Assembly (NCBI GenBank): GCA_966185765.1
Contig: CBIFVZ010000068.1
Location: 1 to 20,294 of the forward strand
Length of the DNA stretch: 20,294 bases
Reading direction: 5' to 3'
From: CBIFVZ01 sp966185765
GTDB lineage: Bacteria > Pseudomonadota > Gammaproteobacteria > Enterobacterales > Enterobacteriaceae
Position 1 is the stretch's first letter; the number at the start of each line of letters is the position of its first letter. Shown here piece by piece: positions 14,049 to 20,294 of this stretch. A program made the position numbers and the translations under genes. The notes under the pieces were generated by a model. It saw only the letters and a list, made by a program, of their open reading frames with translations. It had not been told where the DNA came from and did no database searches.

Positions 14049-16196
14049 GTGAAAAGCATAAGCACTGTACTCATTTTTATCGCAGCGATGTTGGTCTGCC
14101 TGGCTATTGCAGGTTGGCTGTTTCGTCGGTTTTTGCATGTACGCCACGGGCGACATATACCGACCTTTCCCGGTGCGGCAAAACGGCCCCTGCGCGCAGA
14201 AGAACGCGCGGCGGTTGAAAGCTACCTTGAGGCGCTTTCGCGCAGCCGGTCTGATATTACACCCACCGGCGCAAGTCCGGCCCCCGCGACGCTCACGCTT
14301 AACAGCCGCAGTAGTGAAGTGCTGTCGCTCACCCGCTCCGTCACTCGTTACGGCCTGTCCACCGACGCCCCTCATAAATGGCGCTACTATCTCGATTCCG
14401 TAGAAGTGCATCTGCCGCCGTTCTGGGAGCAATATATCACCAGCGACAACGCCATTGAGCTGATTCGCACCGACACACTGCCGCTGGTGATTGGCCTGAA
14501 TGGTCACAGTCTTGAAGAGTTTCGCAGCGAGAGCAATACGTTTTCACTTGAGTCTACTCCTGGACGGCAGGCCTCGATTCGTGGCGAAGAGAGCGAACAC
14601 ATTGAGCTTTTAAATATTCGCCAGGAAACCTATGAAGAATATGCCCTAAGCCGCCCGGACGGCCTGCGCGAAGCCTTTCTTATCGTCGGTGCGTTTGTCC
14701 TGCTGTTCCTGTGTCTGGTCAGTCCTGGCATTGTGGTGCCCTGGCTTTTAGGCGGGGCCATCATGCTGCTGGTTGCGGGAATGTGGGGGCTATTTGCGCC
14801 ACCGGCAAAAAACACGCTGCGAGAAATCCACTGTCTGCGCGGTACGCCCAAACGCTGGGGACTGTTTAGTGAGTCCAGTCAGGATCAGAACAGCAATATT
14901 TCGCTGGGCATTATCGACCTGATTTATCCTGCACACTGGCAGCCGTTTATTGGCCGCGACCTGGGCCATAAAACCGACATCGATATCTATCTTGACCGCC
15001 ACGTTACACGCCACGGGCATTTTTTATCGCTGCATGATGAGGTAAAAAACTTCCCGCTTCAGCCGTGGATGCGTAACCTGTTGATTGCCAGCGGCGCGTT
15101 ACTGGTGCTGATAATGCTTTCGCTATGGGTGCCACTGGAAATGCCATTAAAGCTGAGCTTTTCCTGGCTTAAAGGCGCACAAACGATAGAAACATCCAAC
15201 GTCGATACGCTCGAAAAAGCCGACGTCCGCGTGGGTGATACTCTGCGGGTTAGCGGCACCGGCATGTGTAATATCAACATGCAGGGTACTTATTCTCCGG
15301 GTCAAAACTCACCGTTTACCCCCTTTGATTGTTCGCAAATCATCTGGAATAGCGCACGACCACTCCCGCTGCCCGAATCAAGCATTGTCGATAAAGCCAC
15401 TGCACTTGCTGATACCGTCAATGAGCAACTGCATCCTGGCAGCAGCGGCAATGGCAAAGTCAGCTCCCAGCTTGCCTTAGCGATACAAAAATCCGGCATG
15501 GTGCTGTTGTACGACTTCGCAGACATCGTGTTAAAAACCCAGGCGCTGTGCACCGGCAGTAACGAATGCGTACGGTTAAAAAACGCGCTGGTAAATCTTG
15601 GCAATGCCAAAGACTGGGACACGCTGATTCGCCGCGCCAAAGGCGGCAGGCTGAATGGCATTAACGTGATCATGCGCCCCGTCAGCGCTGAGTCGCTTGA
15701 AAACCTGGTAACCACGTCGACAGCGCCGTTTTTCATGCGTGAAACCTCCCGTGCGGCCCAGGCACTTAACAGCCCGGCTCCCGGCGGGTTTGTGATAATC
15801 AGCGATGAAGGCAACGATTTGGTCGAACAGGCGCTACCGCCGGTTTCTATTTATGATTACCCGGCCCGCGAGCAATGGCGTGAATTTCAACGCCTGGCTA
15901 CCATGCTGATGAACACACCATTTAAAGCTGAAGGCATCATCACCAGCATTCATACCGACGCCAACGGCACCCGCCACGTTAAACTGCACAGCATTCCCGA
16001 CAGTCTCGGACTGTGGCGCTTTATTGGTACCACGCTGCTGCTTTTCGTACTCAGCATCGCCTTTGTCGTTAACAGCGTGCAGGCCATACGGCGTTATCAA
16101 CGCCAGCGCCACCGCCTGGCATCCATTCATCAATATTACGAAAACTGCTTTAATCACCAGTTGCTGCCAGGGCCGAGCGACCTCCCGCCCCTCTGA
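14049..16196 (+). CDS. igaA: IgaA, membrane repressor of the Rcs phosphorelay
   Basis: Polytopic inner-membrane protein (E. coli YrfF, 711 residues; here 715) that holds RcsD inactive until envelope stress. Hydrophobic segments are at about 6-26, a close pair at about 209-250, one at about 343-363, and one near 655-677. The cytoplasmic parts carry KWRYYLDSVEVHLPPFWEQYI and REIHCLRGTPKRWGLF. The large periplasmic part (about 365-650) contains the cysteine-bearing segments GMCNINMQGT, FDCSQIIW, ALCTGSNECVRLKNALVNLG, and NSPAPGGFVIISDEG. The start is GTG: in-frame stops just upstream exclude an earlier start, and the alternative ATGs at 14036/14039 are out of frame. The N-terminus is a few residues longer than in E. 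coli. In Salmonella and E. coli loss of igaA is lethal unless Rcs is inactive. Confidence 0.96.
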   Translation: MKSISTVLIFIAAMLVCLAIAGWLFRRFLHVRHGRHIPTFPGAAKRPLRAEERAAVESYLEALSRSRSDITPTGASPAPATLTLNSRSSEVLSLTRSVTRYGLSTDAPHKWRYYLDSVEVHLPPFWEQYITSDNAIELIRTDTLPLVIGLNGHSLEEFRSESNTFSLESTPGRQASIRGEESEHIELLNIRQETYEEYALSRPDGLREAFLIVGAFVLLFLCLVSPGIVVPWLLGGAIMLLVAGMWGLFAPPAKNTLREIHCLRGTPKRWGLFSESSQDQNSNISLGIIDLIYPAHWQPFIGRDLGHKTDIDIYLDRHVTRHGHFLSLHDEVKNFPLQPWMRNLLIASGALLVLIMLSLWVPLEMPLKLSFSWLKGAQTIETSNVDTLEKADVRVGDTLRVSGTGMCNINMQGTYSPGQNSPFTPFDCSQIIWNSARPLPLPESSIVDKATALADTVNEQLHPGSSGNGKVSSQLALAIQKSGMVLLYDFADIVLKTQALCTGSNECVRLKNALVNLGNAKDWDTLIRRAKGGRLNGINVIMRPVSAESLENLVTTSTAPFFMRETSRAAQALNSPAPGGFVIISDEGNDLVEQALPPVSIYDYPAREQWREFQRLATMLMNTPFKAEGIITSIHTDANGTRHVKLHSIPDSLGLWRFIGTTLLLFVLSIAFVVNSVQAIRRYQRQRHRLASIHQYYENCFNHQLLPGPSDLPPL

Positions 16197-16212
16197 AGCC
16201 TGGATTCAGAGG
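16190..16212 (+). other. Hairpin overlapping the igaA stop codon
   Basis: Perfect 8-bp inverted repeat CCTCTGAA (16190-16197) / TTCAGAGG (16205-16212) with a 7-nt loop; the igaA TGA lies in the left arm. It is followed by AAAA on the plus strand, not a T-run, so it is not a standard intrinsic terminator. It may protect the igaA 3' end or attenuate into yrfG. Confidence 0.45.
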
Positions 16213-16288
16213 AAAACCCTGCGCGTTGTGCGTCACGTACTCCGGTTGTGCTACCCTGTCGCGCATTATTTTCGCTCTGGAGTGACGC

Positions 16289-16960
16289 ATGAAGATTGAC
16301 TGGCGTGATGTGGATACCGTGCTGCTGGATATGGACGGTACGCTGTTAGACCTGGCTTTTGACCGCTATTTCTGGCTCTCTCTGGTGCCGCAAGCGCTCA
16401 GCCAGACACGCGGCATCTCCATAGACGAGGCGAACGCGCTGATAAACCAGGAATATCAGGCGGTGCAGCATACGCTAACCTGGTATTGTCTGGATTACTG
16501 GAGCGACAGGCTGGCGTTGGATATCCATGCCATGACGCGCGAGATGGGTCCGCATGCCGCGTTACGTGAGGACACGGTGCCTTTTCTTGAGGCCTTAAAG
16601 GCCAGTGGCAAGCGTCGCATACTGCTCACCAACGCGCATCCGCATAACCTGGCGGTGAAGCTTGAGCACACCGGCCTGGACCAGCATCTTGATTTATTGC
16701 TTTCCACCCACACATTTGGTTATCCGAAGGAAGATCAGCGTTTGTGGCACGCCGTTGCCAGGCATACTGGTATGGAGGCGTCTCGCACGCTGTTTATCGA
16801 CGACAGCGAAGCCATTCTGGATGCCGCTGCGCTGTACGGCATTCGCTATTGTCTTGGCGTCACAAACCCGGATTCCGGCGCGGCGCAGAAAACCTGGGCG
16901 CGGCATCCTGCACTGGGCGACTACCGCCGCCTGATACCGGCACTCTCGGAGCTGCAATGA
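16289..16960 (+). CDS. yrfG: HAD-family nucleotidase YrfG (GMP/IMP-type)
   Basis: Haloacid-dehalogenase-type phosphatase of 223 residues; the E. coli homologue dephosphorylates purine monophosphates such as GMP and IMP. Motif I is LLDMDGTLLDL (residues 12-22) with two aspartates. Motif II is ILLTNAHPHN (Thr near 113), the motif III Lys lies in GYPKEDQ, and motif IV is LFIDDSEAILDAA. A helical cap follows motif I. The ATG has GGAG 7 nt upstream. Its stop overlaps the hslR start (ATGA), so translation of the two is probably coupled. The igaA stop lies 92 nt upstream, so it may be an independent unit. No sigma-32 promoter is recognisable nearby, although hslR and hslO are heat-shock genes in E. 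coli. Confidence 0.93.
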   Translation: MKIDWRDVDTVLLDMDGTLLDLAFDRYFWLSLVPQALSQTRGISIDEANALINQEYQAVQHTLTWYCLDYWSDRLALDIHAMTREMGPHAALREDTVPFLEALKASGKRRILLTNAHPHNLAVKLEHTGLDQHLDLLLSTHTFGYPKEDQRLWHAVARHTGMEASRTLFIDDSEAILDAAALYGIRYCLGVTNPDSGAAQKTWARHPALGDYRRLIPALSELQ

Positions 16961-17358
16961 AGGCTAAATCCTCTGAAGGCGTTCGACTGGATAAATGGCT
17001 ATGGGCCGCGCGCTTTTATAAAACCCGCGCGCTCGCCAGAGAAATGGTCGAGGGCGGAAAGGTGCACTACAACGGACAGCGCACCAGACCGAGCAAAACG
17101 GTAGAAGAAGGGGCATTGCTGGTACTGCAACAAGGTAATGACCGGCGCGAAGTGATAGTCAGGTCGGTCAGTGACCAGCGTCGTCCGGCCAGCGAGGCGG
17201 TACAATTGTACGAAGAAACCGCGCAGAGTATCGAAAAGCGCGAAAAACTCGCGCAAGCGCGCAAACTCAACGCGCTGTCGATGCCTAATCCGGAGCGCAG
17301 GCCGGATAAAAAAGAGCGCCGCGACCTCATGAAATTTAAGTATGGCGACCGCGAGTAA
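16957..17358 (+). CDS. hslR: Heat-shock protein 15 HslR (ribosome-associated S4-domain protein)
   Basis: Small RNA-binding protein (133 residues, the same as E. coli) that binds stalled 50S subunits still carrying peptidyl-tRNA and helps recycle them. The N-terminal S4 domain is clear (about residues 9-70, VRLDKWLWAARFYKTRALAREMVEGG then KVHYNGQRTRPSK). The basic C-terminal helix and tail (EKREKLAQARKLNALSMPNPERRPDKKERRDL) are typical. The frame stays open far upstream, but the start is fixed by the family N-terminus and by the ATGA overlap with yrfG. It lies 23 nt before hslO, and the pair forms the classical hslR-hslO unit. Confidence 0.96.
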   Translation: MKAKSSEGVRLDKWLWAARFYKTRALAREMVEGGKVHYNGQRTRPSKTVEEGALLVLQQGNDRREVIVRSVSDQRRPASEAVQLYEETAQSIEKREKLAQARKLNALSMPNPERRPDKKERRDLMKFKYGDRE

Positions 17359-17381
17359 GGCCGCCCTGAGAGAGAACAACT

Positions 17382-18260
17382 ATGGCTCAACACGACCAGC
17401 TACACCGCTATTTATTTGAAAACCACGCCGTGCGCGGCGAACTGGTGACGGTATCCGAAACCTGGCAGCAGATGCTGCAAAACCACGACTATCCGCTGGC
17501 AGTCAAAAACGTGCTGGGCGAATTGCTGGTCGCCACCAGTCTGCTGACTGCCACGCTCAAATTTGACGGCGACATTACCGTGCAATTGCAGGGTGACGGT
17601 CCGCTGACGCTTGCGGTGATTAACGGCAACAACAAGCAGCAGATGCGTGGCGTAGCACGCGTGCAGGGTGAAGTCCCCGATGATGCTGACCTGAAAACGC
17701 TGGTTGGCAACGGCTATCTGGTTATCACCATCTCACCAGAAGACGGCGAACGCTACCAGGGTGTGGTTGGGCTGGAGGGCGACACCCTCGCGGCCTGCCT
17801 GGAAGACTACTTCATGCGTTCAGAGCAGCTGCCAACGCGCCTGTTTATCCGCACGGGTGACGTAGACGGTAAAGCCGCCGCAGGCGGTCTGTTGTTGCAG
17901 GTATTGCCTGCACAGAATGCACAGGAAGATGACTTCAACCACCTGGCAACCCTGACCGAAACTATCACGGCTGAAGAGTTACTGAACCTGCCAGCGAATG
18001 AGGTGCTGTGGCGTCTTTACCACGAAGAAGAAGTCACGCTTTACGATCCGCAGGATGTTGAGTTCAAATGCACCTGCTCACGCCAGCGCTGCGCCGAGGC
18101 GCTCAAAACGCTGCCTGAAGAAGAAGTCAGCAGCATTATTGAAGAAGACGGTGAAATCGACATGCACTGCGACTACTGCGGCAGTCACTATGTCTTTAGC
18201 GCTATGGATATTACTGCGCTACGCAATAATGCGGCCCCCGACGCGCCGCACATCCACTAA
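17382..18260 (+). CDS. hslO: Redox-regulated chaperone Hsp33 (HslO)
   Basis: Cytoplasmic holdase activated by oxidative unfolding. The 292-residue product equals E. coli Hsp33 in length. The N-terminal substrate-binding domain (1-178) includes LFIRTGDVDGKAAAGGLLLQVLPAQ near its end. A linker is followed by the C-terminal redox switch with all four zinc-binding cysteines: Cys230 and Cys232 (FKCTC) and Cys263 and Cys266 (MHCDYCGSHY). The extra cysteine of the SRQRC segment (Cys237) is also kept. The ATG has a GAGAG ribosome site. A GC-rich hairpin 16 nt after the stop probably ends the transcript. Confidence 0.97.
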   Translation: MAQHDQLHRYLFENHAVRGELVTVSETWQQMLQNHDYPLAVKNVLGELLVATSLLTATLKFDGDITVQLQGDGPLTLAVINGNNKQQMRGVARVQGEVPDDADLKTLVGNGYLVITISPEDGERYQGVVGLEGDTLAACLEDYFMRSEQLPTRLFIRTGDVDGKAAAGGLLLQVLPAQNAQEDDFNHLATLTETITAEELLNLPANEVLWRLYHEEEVTLYDPQDVEFKCTCSRQRCAEALKTLPEEEVSSIIEEDGEIDMHCDYCGSHYVFSAMDITALRNNAAPDAPHIH

Positions 18261-18276
18261 TCTCTGTTCTGCTATC

Positions 18277-18307
18277 CGCGCCTCCTCCTGTTTCTGGAGG
18301 CGCGTTT
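18277..18307 (+). terminator. Probable terminator after hslO
   Basis: A 9-bp perfect stem CGCGCCTCC / GGAGGCGCG (18277-18285 and 18296-18304) with a 10-nt loop is followed by TTT and then mixed, T-rich bases. The stem is strong, but the T-tract is weak, so termination may be partial. Confidence 0.65.
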
Positions 18308-18563
18308 CATACATTTTCTCCCAGGAAAGCGCTTACACTCACAAACCGTCCGTTTATCGCACCGTTTGTTAACATATTCGGATAATTTCCCCCGCCGCAG
18401 CGTGAAATGCTGTCATACTCTCTGGCGCGCTGTTACCGGCCTCAGGCCCGATTTTCCTCTCACGTATGAAGAGATACGCGGATATATGATGCCGGTCTCG
18501 GTCAATACCACCTGTAAAACCCTACAATCTACAACAATATTAAGTTAGCTAAGGAGCAGTGAC
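18308..18563 (+). promoter_or_regulatory. pckA control region
   Basis: No gene is supported here. A TACAAT hexamer (18523-18528) is a candidate -10 about 35 nt before the pckA ATG, without a good -35, which would fit activator dependence (E. coli pckA is CRP-activated). I see no full TGTGA-N6-TCACA; one TCACA half-site lies at 18339-18343. A palindrome AAGCGCTT (18327-18334) is a possible LacI-family operator core. The pckA ribosome site is AAGGAG at 18551-18556, 7 nt before ATG. Confidence 0.35.
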
Positions 18564-20183
18564 ATGCGCGCTAATGGCATATCCCCTCAGGATCTCTCGC
18601 AGTATGGCATCCACGACGTCGCCGAAGTGGTCTACAACCCCGATTACGACACGCTCTATCAGGAAGAGCTGGCACCGGGCCTGCAAGGCTTCGAACGCGG
18701 AACGCTAACGAACCTGGGCGCCGTTTCCGTCGATACCGGCATTTTTACCGGTCGCTCCCCAAAAGATAAATACATCGTACGTGACGACACCACCCGCGAC
18801 ACGCTGTGGTGGGCCGATAAAGGCAAAGGTAAAAACGACAACAAGCCGCTTTCCCAGGAAACCTGGCAGCACCTCAAAGGGCTGGTCACGCAGCAACTTT
18901 CCGGCAAACGTCTGTTTATCATTGATGCCTTCTGCGGCGCTAACGCCGACACGCGCCTGTCCGTGCGTTTTATTACCGAAGTGGCCTGGCAGGCGCACTT
19001 TGTAAAAAACATGTTCATTCGCCCAACAGAGCAAGAGCTTGAGAACTTCACGCCTGATTTTGTGGTTATGAACGGCGCGAAATGCACCAACCCACAATGG
19101 CAGGAGCAGGGCCTGAACTCTGAAAACTTCATCGCCTTTAACCTGACCGAGCGTATGCAGCTTATTGGCGGTACCTGGTACGGCGGCGAAATGAAAAAAG
19201 GTATGTTCGCCATTATGAACTACCTGCTGCCGCTGCGCGGCATCGCCTCCATGCACTGCTCGGCAAATGTGGGTGAAAAAGGTGATGTGGCGGTCTTCTT
19301 TGGCCTGTCTGGCACGGGCAAAACCACGCTGTCTACCGATCCCAAGCGCCGCCTGATTGGCGATGACGAGCACGGCTGGGACGACGACGGCGTGTTTAAC
19401 TTTGAAGGTGGCTGCTACGCCAAAACCATCCGCCTGTCAGAAAAAGCAGAGCCGGACATTTACCACGCCATTCGCCGTGATGCGCTTCTGGAAAACGTCA
19501 CGGTGCGCCCTGACAGCTCCATTGATTTTGACGATGCCTCAAAAACGGAAAACACCCGCGTTTCCTACCCGATTTACCATATCGAAAACATCGTTAAGCC
19601 GGTTTCGAAGGCCGGACATGCCACCAAAGTGATTTTCCTGACGGCGGATGCCTTTGGTGTACTGCCACCGGTATCGCGTCTCACCGCCAACCAGACCCAG
19701 TATCACTTCCTGTCTGGCTTTACCGCCAAGCTCGCCGGGACCGAGCGCGGTGTCACTGAGCCAACGCCAACGTTCTCCGCCTGCTTTGGCGCGGCGTTCC
19801 TCACGCTGCACCCCACCCAGTACGCCGAAGTGCTGGTTAAACGTATGCAGGAAGCGGGCGCACAGGCTTATCTGGTGAATACTGGCTGGAACGGCACCGG
19901 TAAGCGTATTTCCATTAAAGACACCCGCGCGATCATCGATGCAATTCTTGATGGCGCACTGGACAATGCCGAAACCTTTACGTTGCCGCTGTTCAACCTG
20001 GCGATTCCGACCACGCTGCCGGGCGTTGATCCGCATATTCTTGACCCGCGCAACACCTGGCCTTCACCGGAGCAATGGCAGGAGAAGGCAAGCCACCTGG
20101 CACAGCTGTTTATTGATAATTTTGCCAAATATACCGATACCCCTGCCGGTGCCGCGCTGGTCAGCGCAGGCCCGCAGCTCTGA
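18564..20183 (+). CDS. pckA: Phosphoenolpyruvate carboxykinase (ATP) PckA
   Basis: Gluconeogenic enzyme that decarboxylates and phosphorylates oxaloacetate to phosphoenolpyruvate using ATP. The 539-residue product compares with 540 in E. coli. Key parts are in order: the substrate-binding GRSPKDKYIVRD (about 63-74) and GGEMKKGMF with the metal/substrate lysine (about 208-216). The PEPCK P-loop GLSGTGKTT lies at 247-255, and IGDDEHGWDDDGVFNFEGGCYAK follows with the metal-binding Asp cluster. The C-terminal region holds NTGWNGTGKRISIKDTRAI. It has an ideal AAGGAG ribosome site and its own terminator. In E. coli the gene before it is yhgE; that gene is absent here. Confidence 0.98.
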   Translation: MRANGISPQDLSQYGIHDVAEVVYNPDYDTLYQEELAPGLQGFERGTLTNLGAVSVDTGIFTGRSPKDKYIVRDDTTRDTLWWADKGKGKNDNKPLSQETWQHLKGLVTQQLSGKRLFIIDAFCGANADTRLSVRFITEVAWQAHFVKNMFIRPTEQELENFTPDFVVMNGAKCTNPQWQEQGLNSENFIAFNLTERMQLIGGTWYGGEMKKGMFAIMNYLLPLRGIASMHCSANVGEKGDVAVFFGLSGTGKTTLSTDPKRRLIGDDEHGWDDDGVFNFEGGCYAKTIRLSEKAEPDIYHAIRRDALLENVTVRPDSSIDFDDASKTENTRVSYPIYHIENIVKPVSKAGHATKVIFLTADAFGVLPPVSRLTANQTQYHFLSGFTAKLAGTERGVTEPTPTFSACFGAAFLTLHPTQYAEVLVKRMQEAGAQAYLVNTGWNGTGKRISIKDTRAIIDAILDGALDNAETFTLPLFNLAIPTTLPGVDPHILDPRNTWPSPEQWQEKASHLAQLFIDNFAKYTDTPAGAALVSAGPQL

Positions 20184-20200
20184 CGGTGTAGTCACACACC

Positions 20201-20230
20201 TTGCCCGCTCTGCGCAGCGGGCAATTTTTT
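20201..20230 (+). terminator. Intrinsic terminator of pckA
   Basis: A 9-bp perfect stem TTGCCCGCT / AGCGGGCAA (20201-20209 and 20216-20224) with a 6-nt loop is followed by six T (20225-20230). It starts 18 nt after the pckA stop. The complementary A-rich left side could also allow weak termination in the other direction. Confidence 0.93.
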
Positions 20231-20232
20231 GC

Positions 20233-20294
20233 CTGCGTTCTGCGTTCTGCGTTCTGCGTTCTGCGTTCTGCGTTCTGCGTTCTGCGTTCTGCGT
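20233..20294. repeat. Perfect 7-bp tandem repeat (CTGCGTT)n running off the window edge
   Basis: From 20233 to the last base the sequence is an unbroken run of CTGCGTT: eight complete units plus six bases of a ninth, with no mismatch. It begins 3 nt after the T-tract of the pckA terminator. Because the unit is 7 nt, the run is open in all six frames: the plus strand would read a repeating LRSAFCV and the minus strand a repeating NAERRTQ. I cannot see where it ends. It may be a polymorphic microsatellite or an assembly edge. Confidence 0.97.

Noticed and set aside
16744..16956. N-terminal extension of HslR by 71 codons
   Set aside because: It is an open frame within yrfG; the S4-domain protein starts at 16957 by family alignment and ATGA overlap.
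17286..17310. GCCGGATA-like segment as a REP element
   Set aside because: It lies within hslR coding sequence (PERRPDKK) and lacks the inverted partner of a REP unit.
18327..18334. AAGCGCTT palindrome as a Cra (FruR) operator for pckA
   Set aside because: The flanking bases fit the Cra consensus poorly (about half of positions), so only a generic LacI-family core is noted.
18366..18548. A 60-codon open frame ending 15 nt before pckA
   Set aside because: It uses a TTG start without a Shine-Dalgarno and its sequence looks random. It overlaps the probable promoter of pckA.
19539..20036. Long antisense open frame inside pckA, and similar ones opposite trpS, rpe, dam and igaA
   Set aside because: They are mirror frames of well-identified genes, a usual effect of GC-rich third positions; none resembles a known family.

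Overview
The window is a stretch of enterobacterial (Enterobacteriaceae, Gammaproteobacteria) chromosome. Almost every gene can be matched by recalled protein sequence and by order to Escherichia coli: trpS-gph-rpe-dam-damX-aroB-aroK, then hofQ-hofP-hofO-hofN-hofM, all on the minus strand; then mrcA (+), nudE (-), igaA (+), yrfG-hslR-hslO (+) and pckA (+). The proteins differ from E. coli at many positions (Gph is 16 residues shorter, Dam 8 shorter, the Hof proteins much diverged), so this is a related genus and not E. coli. I cannot name the genus. I see no phage, insertion sequence, CRISPR array, tRNA or rRNA.

Left part (1-6650, minus strand). Positions 1-300 are an AT-rich stretch without a gene. 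The aroK-aroB-damX-dam-rpe-gph-trpS cluster follows, read right to left and ending in a clear intrinsic terminator at 305-327. It joins two shikimate-pathway enzymes, a division-site SPOR protein, Dam methylase, a pentose phosphate epimerase, phosphoglycolate phosphatase and tryptophanyl-tRNA synthetase. Genes are 4-91 nt apart or overlap. Two candidate promoters lie upstream of aroK. Hairpins or motifs sit in the damX-dam gap and the aroB-damX gap; the latter holds an exact 13-base match to one arm of the P1 loxP site.

Middle (7033-13632). The five-gene hof set (PilM/N/O/P/Q-like) is tightly overlapped and intact, and encodes a type IV pilus-type assembly and secretin apparatus related to DNA-uptake genes. 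It is divergent from mrcA (PBP1a), a bifunctional peptidoglycan synthase. mrcA converges on nudE with a bidirectional terminator between them.

Right part (14049-20294, plus strand). igaA encodes the membrane brake on the Rcs envelope-stress phosphorelay. yrfG (a HAD nucleotidase), hslR (Hsp15, a ribosome-rescue factor) and hslO (Hsp33, a redox chaperone) are closely packed. pckA (gluconeogenic PEP carboxykinase) follows after a 303-nt gap where E. coli K-12 has yhgE. After the pckA terminator the window ends inside a perfect 7-bp tandem repeat (at least eight full copies), the clearest anomaly here.

Overall this is conserved housekeeping DNA. I did not find a new multi-gene system. The points worth a second look are the terminal 7-bp repeat, the loxP-arm match, the hairpin just upstream of dam, and the structured AT-rich left edge.
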